14,731 nt of DNA. Origin: DATDCV01 sp036524155. Lineage in GTDB: Bacteria > Verrucomicrobiota > Verrucomicrobiia > Limisphaerales > UBA8199. The notes under the pieces are model-generated. The model saw only the letters and a program-made list of their open reading frames with translations, ran no database searches and was not told the DNA's origin. Location: NCBI GenBank assembly GCA_036524155.1, contig DATDCV010000296.1, positions 1 to 14,731 of the forward strand, given 5' to 3'. This document shows, piece by piece, positions 4,974 through 14,611 of this stretch (positions within the stretch are counted from its first letter, which is position 1; each line of letters begins with the position of its first letter). Both the position numbers and the translations under genes were made by a program.

Positions 4974-7193
4974 GTGATCGAATTCCTCAATCCCGTTTTG
5001 TTTGGCGGGCTGTTTGCGGTCTCGGCGCCGATTATCATTCATTTGCTGCACCGGCGGAAAATCAAGCAGGTGGATTGGGGCGCGATGCGGTTCCTGCTCG
5101 AGATGATGGCCAAGCGCCGGCGGCGGCTGTTTCTGGACGAGCTGCTGTTGCTGCTGGTCCGCACGCTGATCATCGCCGCCATCGCGATCGCGATGCTCCG
5201 TCCCGCGCTCAACCGGAGGAACGTCCAGGCCGGGGCGTCCGGCCTGGCACGACAGGGCCGCACCGCCGCGGTGTTGCTGATCGACGACAGTGTCTCGGCC
5301 AGCGCGGGGCGCGCGCAGCCCGCGTTCGAAAGCATGAAGAAACTGGCGCTGGCCTACCTGGAGTCTCTGGCGCCGGGAGACGAAGTGAGCGTGGTGCAAA
5401 TGTCCCAGCTCGGCGCCACGGCCAGCGACCCGATCTTCGACCTCGAAGGCGTGAAAAGCTCGGTGGCGAATCTGAAGCCGGGCTACGTCGCGACGGATAT
5501 CCCGGCGCTGCTGGACGCCGGGCTGAGCCAGTTGAAACGCCACATCAATCCTGGCGCGGAACTGGTGCTGGTGACCGACGGGCGGAAAGACGGCTGGCGC
5601 CCGGACGACAAGGTTCGCTGGGACGAACTGAGGGAGCGCCTGCGCGGGCCGAACAACGCTGTGCCGGGCACGCGTCAGCGGCCGAGTGTCATCCTGCTCT
5701 CGCCGGCGGGCGCTGGCATCGACGACAACCTGGCGATCACTTCGATCCTGATGGACCGCACGTTGGTGTCGGCCGGCCGGCCGGCCACCGCGCGCGTCGT
5801 CGTCGCCAATTTCGGCAAGCAAGCGAGCCGCGCCGCCACCGTCCAGCTCAGCGTCAACGGGCAGATCGTCGGCACGAAGCAAGTTTCGGTTCCCGCCGGC
5901 GGCGAATTGGAATCGGCATTTCCCTGCACCTTCCCAACGCCGGGCAGCTACGGCCTCGAAGCTGCGCTGGTGAACCACCAGGATTTGCTCCCGGCCGACG
6001 ATCGCCGCGCGCTGTCGCTCCAGGTCGAATCGAGCGTTCCGGTGCTGCTGGTGGACGGCCAGGTTTCGCAGGGCCTGGAGACGAAGCTCGGTTTCCTGGA
6101 GTATGCGCTGGACCCGGAGCGGGAGGAGCGCGGACCGTTCAAAGTGACGCGCATACCGATCACCCAGTTGCGGCCGTCGCTGCTGCAGGAAAACCGGGTG
6201 GTGGTGCTGGGAGATGCGCGCGTGCTGGAACCGGCGATGGTGGACGCGCTCGAGCGGTTCGTGGTCGGCGGCGGCGGCGTGCTGGTGGGCCTGGGACCGG
6301 ACACGGACCGCGAGCTGGTCAACCGTTACTGGGCGCGTAACGGCGAGGGTTTTCTTCCCTGCCCGCTGGCGAACGCTTTGACACCTCCCAAGCCCGCGAT
6401 CCCCACCGTCATCAGCCTCGTGCATCCGGTCTTCAGCGGGTTCGGCGCGCGCAACGACGAGGCCTGGAAAGCGGCGAAGGTCAGGTCGTATTTCAAGCTG
6501 GACCTGAAATCAGTGAAATCACCCGACCTGGATCCGTTGCTGAAGATGGACAACGACGACGTGCTGGTGGCGGAGCGGCGGCGCGGCCTGGGGCTGGTGA
6601 CGCTCGTGGCGACGAGCCTCAACGCGGACTGGACGGAGCTGCCGGTCCAGGCGGCATTTGTGCCGCTGATGCGGGGCATCGTCGGCCGGCTGGGCAGCTT
6701 CGTCACTCCGCCGCGCAACCTCCAGCCTGGAGAGCAGATCATTTACGCGCGGGTCAAGGACCCGACCAGGGCGATGCAAGGAGAGGATCCCGCCGGCAAA
6801 CCGCTGGCGTTGGCTGCCGGGGCCTGGGAAGGCCGCGATGCAATCGTCAGCGAGCCTTTGCTCACCCCGGGGATTTACACGCTGCACGACCCGAACGAGC
6901 CGGGCCCGATTCGCTGCGCCGTCGCGCTGGCCCCGGCCGAGAGCGCGCTGGCGCCGGTCACCGACCGCGAGATCGCGCAGGCCTTCGACCGGCAACCCGG
7001 AATTTTCCATTCCGCCGAGCAGGTCGCGGCGAATTTGGATCCGGCCCGGCGGCAGTCGGCTGAGTTGTGGCGCTGGTTGCTGGTGGGCGCGCTCGGGTTC
7101 ATTTTCCTGGAGACGCTCATGACGCGGCGGGAGGCGGCGGGTTCGGCGAGAGGCGAGCCGCGCCTGAATCCGGCCATCAACAGCCGGCAATGA
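4974..7193 (+). CDS. BatA-like membrane protein with VWA and glutamine-amidotransferase-like domains
   Basis: This 739-residue membrane protein opens with the BatA N-terminal module: FLNPVLFGGLFAVSAPIIIH (first membrane segment, about 5-25), the LLHRRKIKQVDWGAMRFL loop, and a second membrane segment at 58-76. A VWA domain follows with DDSVS at 104-108, Thr174 (VATDIPALL) and Asp202 (LVTDGR), so its metal site looks complete. About residues 250-350 form an Ig-like beta region. A class I glutamine-amidotransferase-like fold follows (VPVLLVDG, then VGGGGVLVGLGPD), probably non-catalytic because I see no Cys nucleophile elbow. A C-terminal membrane segment lies near 699-716 (WRWLLVGALGFIFLE). Topology suggests that the bulk faces the periplasm. 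BatA-type proteins accompany MoxR and DUF58 genes in 'aerotolerance' clusters of Bacteroidetes and in related PVC operons; the molecular role is not settled. Start GTG 4974 has a strong ribosome binding site. The next gene begins 12 bp after its stop. Confidence 0.88.
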   Translation: MIEFLNPVLFGGLFAVSAPIIIHLLHRRKIKQVDWGAMRFLLEMMAKRRRRLFLDELLLLLVRTLIIAAIAIAMLRPALNRRNVQAGASGLARQGRTAAVLLIDDSVSASAGRAQPAFESMKKLALAYLESLAPGDEVSVVQMSQLGATASDPIFDLEGVKSSVANLKPGYVATDIPALLDAGLSQLKRHINPGAELVLVTDGRKDGWRPDDKVRWDELRERLRGPNNAVPGTRQRPSVILLSPAGAGIDDNLAITSILMDRTLVSAGRPATARVVVANFGKQASRAATVQLSVNGQIVGTKQVSVPAGGELESAFPCTFPTPGSYGLEAALVNHQDLLPADDRRALSLQVESSVPVLLVDGQVSQGLETKLGFLEYALDPEREERGPFKVTRIPITQLRPSLLQENRVVVLGDARVLEPAMVDALERFVVGGGGVLVGLGPDTDRELVNRYWARNGEGFLPCPLANALTPPKPAIPTVISLVHPVFSGFGARNDEAWKAAKVRSYFKLDLKSVKSPDLDPLLKMDNDDVLVAERRRGLGLVTLVATSLNADWTELPVQAAFVPLMRGIVGRLGSFVTPPRNLQPGEQIIYARVKDPTRAMQGEDPAGKPLALAAGAWEGRDAIVSEPLLTPGIYTLHDPNEPGPIRCAVALAPAESALAPVTDREIAQAFDRQPGIFHSAEQVAANLDPARRQSAELWRWLLVGALGFIFLETLMTRREAAGSARGEPRLNPAINSRQ

Positions 7194-7205
7194 TCTCGAA
7201 CGGTG

Positions 7206-10172
7206 ATGCTTGCTTCGGCTAACATTCCCTCCGGCTGGCAGGTGAAGTTCACCGGGTGGCCATGGTGGTTGGTCGGGCTGCTGGCGGTGTTGGCCGTCTA
7301 TGCGTTGCTGCGGCTGCACCGCCTTGAACTCGCCGCCCTGCCGCCGCGGGCTCGCCGAATGTTGCTTTGGCTGCGCGCCTCGGCTCTAGGCTTGCTTATC
7401 CTTTTCCTCATGGAGCCGGTTTTGACTCGCAAAACAACCGAGCGCGTTTTGCCGCTGGTCGCCGTTGTGGTCGATCAATCCGGTTCAATGGCCGTCAAAG
7501 ATGATTCCATGGCGCCGGGCGCGAGACTGAGCGAAGCGATCGGTCTCGGCTTGCTGCCCGCCGGCATCCGCCCGCTGAAAACCAACGCGGCCGACCAGGC
7601 CACCGCCGACCAGACGCTGGTGGCGGGAGCAAAGGACGGCTCGGCCATTGCGAAGGCATTGGCCGCCCTTGCGCCGTTGTCGCGCTATGAACGGGCGGTC
7701 ACCCTGGCGCGCGACACCGCCGTTCCGGCGCTCGAGAAGAGAGCACGGGTCAAGGTTCTCGGGATGGACACCGCCTTGGTGCCGCTCGACCTGGCGAAAC
7801 CCGCGAAGCTGCTGCCGAATCGCGCGACGGACTTCGAGGCCGGCCTGGCGAGCCTCGCGCGCACCTGGGCCCAGGAATATGCCGGGGGTGTCCTGTTCCT
7901 GACCGACGGCCGCCAAACCGCCGGCGCGGACCCAATCCCGGTGATTCGCTCGCTGCGTGCCCGCGGCGCACTGGTCTCCGGCATCCTCGTCGGCGACCCC
8001 GGCCATCCCCCCGATGCCGTCGTCGCCGAAATCTCGGGCAGCGGTGAAGTCTTTCTTGGTGAAAACGTGCCGTTAAGCGTGCGCTACCGCATCACGGGGG
8101 CAGCGGACGCAGACTGGGACATGGTGCTCACACGCGAAGGCAAGGAAATTGAGCGGCGGACCGTGCGCGGCGACGGCCAGTGGCAATACGAGAATTTCGC
8201 TTTCTCCGCCACCAACGCGGGCATCAACCTCTACCAGGCCCGCCTCGAGCTGGCGCGCGAGCAAAGCCGCGACCTGCTCTTGCGGCCCTCGGGATCGGTG
8301 ACGCTGGAAATGTGGAATGACATCGGCGGCAACAGCGTCGCGGAGCTCGTGGACAACCCCGCATTTAAGAAGGCGCCGTCCGCCGCCGGCAGCCTGGGCC
8401 GGCTCGAGTACGCCAACCGCGGATCGTCCTACGGCGCGCGCATCCGGGGCTTTCTCATCCCGCCGCAGGATGGCAATTACACGTTCTGGATCGCTTCGGA
8501 CGACTCCTCGGAGTTGTGGCTGAGCCCGTCCGACAATCCCAGGGACAAAACCAAAGTCGCGTTTGTTTCCGGGTTTGTGCCGCGCGGCCAGTGGAATGGC
8601 CAGCCCTCACAGAAAAGCCAGCCGATCACCTTGAAGGCAAAGCGGCCCTATTACTTCGAGACGCTCCACAAACAGGGCGGCGGCGAGGACCACCTCAGCG
8701 TCGGCTGGCAGTTGCCCGATTCCTCGCGCGAGCGGCCTATTCCTGCTTCCCGGATTTCGGCCTGTGACGAAAAAGTCCTGGCGACGATCGCCCAACGCAA
8801 ACAGGAAGCGGTCCAGTCCCGGGCCAAAGAATGGAAGGAAGCGAGCCTGGCGAATAATTCGGCGGACATTTCGGTGGTAGTCAACCAGGACCCGATCAAG
8901 GTGCTGCTGGTGGACTCGACGCCGCGCTGGGAAAGCCGGTATCTGGCGTCGATGTTCGAGCGGGACCGCCGGGTGACGTTCACGCGGCGGTATCACTCGA
9001 TCATCATCCAGGACCAGGGTGTCTCGCTGTTGCCCAAATCGCAGGCCGAATGGGACGCCTTCGACATGGTTTGCCTGGGCGATCTCGACGCCAATGAGCT
9101 GCCGCCCCAGCAACAGGTGTTCGTCGCCAATTTCGTTGGCCACCGGGGCGGGTTCCTCGTCTGCCTCGCCGGCCCGCGCGGCATGCCGCGCGCCTTCAGC
9201 CTCGGCACGCTCGCCGGGGTGTTGCCGGTCCGCGGTTCGCTCTCCTCGAGCCGCGATGCCGAACCGGTAACCGTCGGCCTCACTGCCGCCGGCTCCGACC
9301 ACCCCATCATGCAGATCCTCAATGATCCCGGGTATAACCAGAAACTTTGGCCATTGCTGCCGCCGTTGCAGTGGGTTGCCGACTCAGTCGTCGCGAAGCC
9401 CGGCGCGACCGTATTGCTGGCGGCTCAGAATTCCGCCCGGACGCCGATCGTCGCCGCGCAGCGTTACGGCGCCGGCCGGGTATTCTGGATGGGCACCGAG
9501 GAGTCGTGGCGTTGGCGCGACCGCCTGGGCGAGCGTGTTCACCAGACTTTCTGGCTGCAAGTGATGCGCTGGGGCCTGGCCGGGCGGCTCCGCGGCAGGG
9601 ACGCCCGCCTCCAGGTCGGCCTCGACCGCCACCTGGTCGGCCCGGCCGAAGCGGCCGAGCTCAAAGCCCGCGTCACCACCGCCAAAGGCGAGCCCCTGCG
9701 TGAACCGCCCATAGCCAAATTCGAACGGATAGGTGACAATGGCGATGTTGTGGCCGGGTCCGCGAAACAACTCGACATGCTGCCGATGGCAGAAACGCCG
9801 GGGCTGTGGCGTCTGTCCGTCGAAGGGCTCGACGAAGGTCTGTGGCGTATCACCACGTCCCATCGCGCGGGCGAATTGAGCGGCCTCTCGGAAACGCGGG
9901 ACCTCGTTGTCCGGAGCCAGAACGCCGCCGAAGGCCTCGACCTGGGCGGCGACTTCGCCGGCCTGGAACGGCTCGCCAAAGCCGGCGGGCACCGCGCCGC
10001 AACGATGGACCAGGCCGCGTCGGCGGTGAACGACCTGGCCACCAGGCTCAAGCCGCGCACGCAAGAGCACCGCGAGACCATTCGCCTGTGGAACAGCTAC
10101 TTGTCCATGTTCGCTGTCATGGCCTTGCTCTGCACGGAGTGGGTGCTGCGTAAACGCCAGGGGCTCCCGTGA
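7206..10172 (+). CDS. Large VWA membrane protein with an inserted PA14 domain and a GATase-like domain
   Basis: This 988-residue protein has two N-terminal membrane segments (about 18-37 and 52-71) and then a VWA domain with DQSGS at 90-94, Thr208 (ATDFEAGL) and Asp234 (FLTDGR). An Ig-like region begins near 265 and reaches INLYQARLEL (Tyr343). A PA14-type domain occupies about 363-519: it starts SGSVTLEMWNDIGG and contains GNYTFWIASDDSSELWL with the Asp432-Asp433 pair, then YYFETLHKQGGGEDHLSVGW and PIPASRIS. The Ig-like domain seems to resume at NNSADISVVV (from 550) and leads into the glutamine-amidotransferase-like domain at VLLVDSTPRWESRYL (from 566). A membrane helix lies close to the C-terminus (about 965-981). 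PA14 domains usually bind carbohydrate, so a periplasmic glycan contact is plausible but unproven. ATG 7206 is chosen; GTG 7203 directly precedes it. The stop overlaps the next start (gtga), suggesting translational coupling. Confidence 0.87.
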   Translation: MLASANIPSGWQVKFTGWPWWLVGLLAVLAVYALLRLHRLELAALPPRARRMLLWLRASALGLLILFLMEPVLTRKTTERVLPLVAVVVDQSGSMAVKDDSMAPGARLSEAIGLGLLPAGIRPLKTNAADQATADQTLVAGAKDGSAIAKALAALAPLSRYERAVTLARDTAVPALEKRARVKVLGMDTALVPLDLAKPAKLLPNRATDFEAGLASLARTWAQEYAGGVLFLTDGRQTAGADPIPVIRSLRARGALVSGILVGDPGHPPDAVVAEISGSGEVFLGENVPLSVRYRITGAADADWDMVLTREGKEIERRTVRGDGQWQYENFAFSATNAGINLYQARLELAREQSRDLLLRPSGSVTLEMWNDIGGNSVAELVDNPAFKKAPSAAGSLGRLEYANRGSSYGARIRGFLIPPQDGNYTFWIASDDSSELWLSPSDNPRDKTKVAFVSGFVPRGQWNGQPSQKSQPITLKAKRPYYFETLHKQGGGEDHLSVGWQLPDSSRERPIPASRISACDEKVLATIAQRKQEAVQSRAKEWKEASLANNSADISVVVNQDPIKVLLVDSTPRWESRYLASMFERDRRVTFTRRYHSIIIQDQGVSLLPKSQAEWDAFDMVCLGDLDANELPPQQQVFVANFVGHRGGFLVCLAGPRGMPRAFSLGTLAGVLPVRGSLSSSRDAEPVTVGLTAAGSDHPIMQILNDPGYNQKLWPLLPPLQWVADSVVAKPGATVLLAAQNSARTPIVAAQRYGAGRVFWMGTEESWRWRDRLGERVHQTFWLQVMRWGLAGRLRGRDARLQVGLDRHLVGPAEAAELKARVTTAKGEPLREPPIAKFERIGDNGDVVAGSAKQLDMLPMAETPGLWRLSVEGLDEGLWRITTSHRAGELSGLSETRDLVVRSQNAAEGLDLGGDFAGLERLAKAGGHRAATMDQAASAVNDLATRLKPRTQEHRETIRLWNSYLSMFAVMALLCTEWVLRKRQGLP

Positions 10173-13100
10173 ACTCATTAACCCTACCTCCGGTCATCCC
10201 CGCCCGGCTCCGCCAATACGAGCGCGGCCGCAAACTGATGGCGGTGGCGCGTGGCTGCGCGGAGGTTGTGCTCGTGTTTTGCGGCGGGTTGCTGGCGGTC
10301 GCGCTGCTTGAATGGGTTTTCCGGCCGCAACTGCCCGGCCGGCGATGGTTGTCGGCGATCAACTACGCGGTCGCCGCCGGTTTCTTTCTTTACCGCGTGA
10401 TTTGGCCGCTCAGCCACCGGCGGAACCTGCGGGCCGTCGCCGCCGGCTTCGAGCGGGCGGCCAACGCGCATTACCACGAGCGGATACTGGCGGCGGTCGA
10501 GATGGCCGACACCCCGCCGGAATCGCAGCCGGGCGTCAGCGCGTGGATGATGCAGCGCACGATCGATTTGGCGGCGGAGGAAATCCGCGCCGCCGACCCC
10601 GGCTTGCTCGTGAACCGGGCGCCAGCCGTCAAAGCCTGGAAGTCCGCCGCCGCCTCCGTTTTGGTGCTGGCCCTGGCGTGCCTGTCGCCCGGATTCGTCC
10701 ACCGCCTCTGGCTGGCGCTGAACCCGGGCGCGCCGACGGCTCCCATCGCCCGCATCCATCTCGCCGTTCGACCGGGAGATTGCCGTGTCAGCCAAGGCGC
10801 GCCGCTCGAAATCACAGCTTCGGGCCCCAACCTCCCCGATGAGGTGAAGGCTCTTATTCGTTGGGACGACGGCTTCCACGAGGCCGTGTCGATGTCGCGT
10901 GCTGGCACGAACGAGTTCTCACTCGCGCTCCCCGGCGTGTCCCAGGGGTTCCGCTACTCAGTTCAGGCCGGCGACGCAGAGTCGGGGACGTTCTCGGTAA
11001 AAGTGGATGCGCCGCCCCGGATCGCGCGCCTGCAATTGGCGATCGAGCCGCCCACTTATACCCATTGGACCAACCGCATCGTCGAAGGCGGCAGCGCCGA
11101 TTTCCTCATCGGCAGCCGGGTCCGGCTCCTCCTCGAAACGGCTGAGGAAAAAGTCACGGAGGCCGAGTGGATTGCCGATACCCCCATGGTCAGACAATTC
11201 CAGAGCGACAACGCCCGGCTGGCGCTGGATTTGCAGCTTACCAATCCCGTCACCTACCAACTCCGCCTGACCGGCGCCAACAAGCTGCAATCCCTCTCTG
11301 CGCAAAAATGGACGCTCCGCCCCGTTGCCGATGAGCCTCCCGCCGCGAAGCTGGCTGCCGTCGGCGCCGAGCCCGGCATGGTCCAGCGCGATGAAGTCCT
11401 GCCCCTCCAGTCTATCGCCACTGATGACGTTGGGCTCAAACGCGTCGATCTCGTTGCCCTCACCAAAGACGCCGAGGCGGATCTCAAGCCGCTTTACGCG
11501 CTCGACAAAGGAATACCCGCCCGCGAGCTGACCACCCCCTTCAACTACAACCTCGCCGAACTGAACACCGGCACCGGCGACGAGGTGCAGTTGCAGTTGG
11601 TCGCAACCGATCTCCGCGACCAGACGACCCGCAGCGAGCCGCTGGCGTTCACCATCGGCGCGTCCGACAAGGCTTTCGAGGCGCAACTGGCCGCGCGGTT
11701 GAAGTTGCTGGTGTCCGCGGTTGGCGCGCAGAGCGATTACCTGCAACAAACCCGCGCATCCTGGCTGTCGATCGGCCGCAACTACAAGGACGACGACCCG
11801 GCCGCGCAGCGGCCCGCGCTGGCCGTGCTCAAGAGCCGGCTCAACGAGTTTGGCCGCGAGATCGGAGCGATCGGCGACAGCCTGGTGTTCGAATCCGAAA
11901 CCAACGCGTGCTCCGGGGCTCGCTTCATGTACCGGTTTGGCTCGACGGTGACCGCCTGGGGAAATCAACAGCGCGATGTGTTGCTCTCGAACTGCGCGTT
12001 GCTCGAGCAGGCCAAAGGCACCAACATCTACGAGGCCTTCAACCTCGGCCGCGACCTTTTCAGCCGCTCGTTGGTCGATCTCGACCAATTCAAACGCGTT
12101 TTGACCATTCTCCAGGGCGTCTTCGAGACCGACGTCCTGGCGGGCCGCTGCGAGGGCGCCCAGGGCCGTTATAAGCGCGGACTGCCGGTGCTGCGGGGCG
12201 AGAACATCATCGCGCCGCTCGGCCGCAGCGGGTCCGGCCTGCTCGCGACGTTCTTTGACGGCGCGACGCTCAACGGGCGCGTCCTCGAGCAGAAAGTCGA
12301 TAATCCGAGGTTCGACAATTACGCTCCCGGTGGCCGCGGGGAAAATTGGAGCGCCCGGTACGAAGGCGAGATCAACGTCGTGGACCCGGGCGATTGGGTG
12401 CTGGCCTGCGTCGCCGACGACGGGGTGCGGCTGGCCGTGGATGGGAAATCGATCCTGCCGGCTGGGGCGTGGGGCCTGCATGCGGCGACGGAATTCAAAG
12501 GCGAGCTCAAACTCGCATCCGGGTGGCATCCGGTGACGATCGAATTCTACCAGGCGTCGTCTCTGTCCAAACTGCAGTTCCTGGCCGGAAAACAGGGCGC
12601 GCCGTTGCAGGAGGTGCCGCTGGCCTGGCTGCGCCCGCCGCCCGGCCGCGCCCCCAGTCCCGAGCTCGCCACCAACCTCGTCCTCAGCGCCATCGTCAAG
12701 GACGCCCTCAAGGACCGTGTCAAAAACAGCCTGTCCATACCTTCGTCAGTGCCGCCCGCTGTCGCCCCGTTTACCAACGTCGTCCGCAACGACACCCTGG
12801 GCGCTCTCGTCCGCCAAAAATCCGACACCGCGCTAACGCTCACGACCAATCTGCAGCGCTTCGCCTCGTGGAAACCGGAGCAATCCCAACAGGCCGAGGC
12901 GCAGGCCGACGAGTTGACCGCGCTTTCGAAGGATGCGCAACGAATCCTGCGCGAGGAGCTCGAAAAACACCGCTGGCAGTACGAGGGCGCGGCGGCGTTG
13001 AAGGAAATCCAGAATGCGATTCAGGAACTCCGCGAGGTCAACCAGGAGCTGCGGCAATTGCCGTGGCACAACAAGCCGGCTCGCACCGAACCCGAACAGG

Positions 13101-14611
13101 CCAAAATCGAAGTGGAGAAGGCCTGGCAGAAAGAGCTCCGTCGCGCCACCGCCGAGGCCGCCCACCAGTTGTTCGAAACCGCCAAACAGAAGGATGCGAC
13201 GCTCGCGGAGCGCGCAACCGCGCTCCAGGCCACCACCAAAGTGGAAAAGGAACTGCAGCCCGCCGTTGAAAAGCTCGCGGCCACTCTCCGTGAAAACGGC
13301 TCGAAAGATGAGATGGCCAACCACGTCGACCAGCAGCTCAACGACATCTCGAATCGCTATCGTGAGCTGAACGACCTTCAGGAAAAGATCAATCGCGAAC
13401 AGGTCGCCGCCGACGCCCGCAAAGCGCTGCCCGTCGCTCGCGCTTTCGAGCGCGCCCAAAAGGCCCAGGCCGGCGCCAGTGCGCAGGAAAAACATGACCG
13501 ACTGAAAGACTCCGTCGCGGAGGTCGTCAAAGCTCAACGCGTCGCCGGCGCCTATGACGAGGCTCGCAAGCTGGAGGACCTGGCCGGCGATTCACCACGG
13601 GACGCCAAGGGCCATGAAACCGCGCAGTTCCTCCGAGACCTGGCCCGCCGCACCGACCGGAACATCCCGAGTCTGGGCCAGACCATCCCCCCGCCGATGC
13701 GCGAAGACGCCCAGGCTCTCCGCGAACAGAAAGCTGCTCCGTCCGAAGCCGCTAACGACCTCGCGAAACCGCGCCTGGCGATGGCCCTGGAAAGCTCCCG
13801 GCTAGTGCAACAAGGCGACCGCCCAACCGCCGTCGCTTACGGCATCCTTGGCGAAGACCTCGGCGCGCTCATCGAAGCGCCCGTCAAACTCAACGCCGAT
13901 TCGCTGCAGCCGCTCGCCGACCGCGCCGCCGCGCTCGCGGGCGAAAAGGGCGAAGAAGCCCGCCAGGCTGAAATTCGCAACGCCCTCGAACGCGCCCGGC
14001 GGCTGGCGGCTGAGCAACCCGATAATCCCGACTCCCTGGCGGGGCGCCTGGACGAAATGTCCGTGATGGCGAAACAGGCTGCCGGCCAGCCCGCACAGCG
14101 GCGGCCCCTCGGCGACCAGTTGGGCCAGATGAGCAAACTCGCTCCGGCCGTGCCGAATTGGGCGGAATCCACCGACCCCAAAGAAATTGCCGCCAGCGCC
14201 GCCAGCGAATCTGCCGACGAAATTGAGGCCGCCCCACAACAGTGGGAGTCTTACAACAACGCGTCGCAGATGCTGTCGGATGCGGCCAGCCAGTTGCGTA
14301 TGCAGAATGCCGTGTCCGAGTTGGCCGACGCCAACCCCTACCCGGTGCCTCAGGAAGGCACGCAGGAGGGCGAGCCGGCAATGGCCGCTTCGGCGGACAA
14401 GGAGGGCAGCCTCGAGGGTCCCGCCGGCACGGCCATCACGCAGCCCCCGCCCAAGGGCATCGACCAGGCCGAGTGGGCCCGCCTCAACGAACGGCTCCGC
14501 CAGGCCATCCGCAGCAGCGGAATCGAAAACTTCAGCGAGGAACACCAGGCCGCTATCCGCGCATATTTCGAACGCCTCAGCACTGATAGCCAGAAAAATG
14601 GCGCCAAATGA
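10169..14611 (+). CDS. Giant DUF4175-like membrane protein with PA14 domain and long helical region
   Basis: This 1480-residue protein begins at a GTG sharing four bases with the upstream stop. Three membrane segments lie at about 30-50, 62-80 and 157-173, with an amphipathic helical stretch between the last two. Beta-rich, Ig-like sequence follows to about 500, including a SIATDDVGLKRVDLVAL segment typical of DUF4175-type proteins. A helical part runs to about 680. A second PA14-type domain spans about 690-822: GLLATFFDGATLNGRVLEQ, ENWSARYEGEI, then ACVADDGVRLAVDG with the Asp750-Asp751 pair. About 890-1320 is strongly helical and rich in E, K, Q, R and A, probably coiled coil. The tail holds WARLNERLRQAI (from about 1436) and FSEEHQAAIRAYFERLS, which recalls the conserved end of such proteins in PVC bacteria. 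It is probably anchored in the inner membrane with most mass in the periplasm. The function is unknown; DUF4175 membership is judged by eye. Confidence 0.8.
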   Translation: MNSLTLPPVIPARLRQYERGRKLMAVARGCAEVVLVFCGGLLAVALLEWVFRPQLPGRRWLSAINYAVAAGFFLYRVIWPLSHRRNLRAVAAGFERAANAHYHERILAAVEMADTPPESQPGVSAWMMQRTIDLAAEEIRAADPGLLVNRAPAVKAWKSAAASVLVLALACLSPGFVHRLWLALNPGAPTAPIARIHLAVRPGDCRVSQGAPLEITASGPNLPDEVKALIRWDDGFHEAVSMSRAGTNEFSLALPGVSQGFRYSVQAGDAESGTFSVKVDAPPRIARLQLAIEPPTYTHWTNRIVEGGSADFLIGSRVRLLLETAEEKVTEAEWIADTPMVRQFQSDNARLALDLQLTNPVTYQLRLTGANKLQSLSAQKWTLRPVADEPPAAKLAAVGAEPGMVQRDEVLPLQSIATDDVGLKRVDLVALTKDAEADLKPLYALDKGIPARELTTPFNYNLAELNTGTGDEVQLQLVATDLRDQTTRSEPLAFTIGASDKAFEAQLAARLKLLVSAVGAQSDYLQQTRASWLSIGRNYKDDDPAAQRPALAVLKSRLNEFGREIGAIGDSLVFESETNACSGARFMYRFGSTVTAWGNQQRDVLLSNCALLEQAKGTNIYEAFNLGRDLFSRSLVDLDQFKRVLTILQGVFETDVLAGRCEGAQGRYKRGLPVLRGENIIAPLGRSGSGLLATFFDGATLNGRVLEQKVDNPRFDNYAPGGRGENWSARYEGEINVVDPGDWVLACVADDGVRLAVDGKSILPAGAWGLHAATEFKGELKLASGWHPVTIEFYQASSLSKLQFLAGKQGAPLQEVPLAWLRPPPGRAPSPELATNLVLSAIVKDALKDRVKNSLSIPSSVPPAVAPFTNVVRNDTLGALVRQKSDTALTLTTNLQRFASWKPEQSQQAEAQADELTALSKDAQRILREELEKHRWQYEGAAALKEIQNAIQELREVNQELRQLPWHNKPARTEPEQAKIEVEKAWQKELRRATAEAAHQLFETAKQKDATLAERATALQATTKVEKELQPAVEKLAATLRENGSKDEMANHVDQQLNDISNRYRELNDLQEKINREQVAADARKALPVARAFERAQKAQAGASAQEKHDRLKDSVAEVVKAQRVAGAYDEARKLEDLAGDSPRDAKGHETAQFLRDLARRTDRNIPSLGQTIPPPMREDAQALREQKAAPSEAANDLAKPRLAMALESSRLVQQGDRPTAVAYGILGEDLGALIEAPVKLNADSLQPLADRAAALAGEKGEEARQAEIRNALERARRLAAEQPDNPDSLAGRLDEMSVMAKQAAGQPAQRRPLGDQLGQMSKLAPAVPNWAESTDPKEIAASAASESADEIEAAPQQWESYNNASQMLSDAASQLRMQNAVSELADANPYPVPQEGTQEGEPAMAASADKEGSLEGPAGTAITQPPPKGIDQAEWARLNERLRQAIRSSGIENFSEEHQAAIRAYFERLSTDSQKNGAK

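Noticed and set aside
4764..6425. 553-codon open frame on the minus strand opposite the BatA-like gene
   Set aside because: It is a shadow of the GC-rich plus-strand gene: Arg/Gln/His-rich, with no recognisable domain, and it runs through the intergenic palindrome C.
10958..12529. 523-codon open frame on the minus strand opposite the 1480-residue gene
   Set aside because: The composition follows the complement of the real gene, there is no motif or start context, and the plus-strand frame encodes clear domains throughout.
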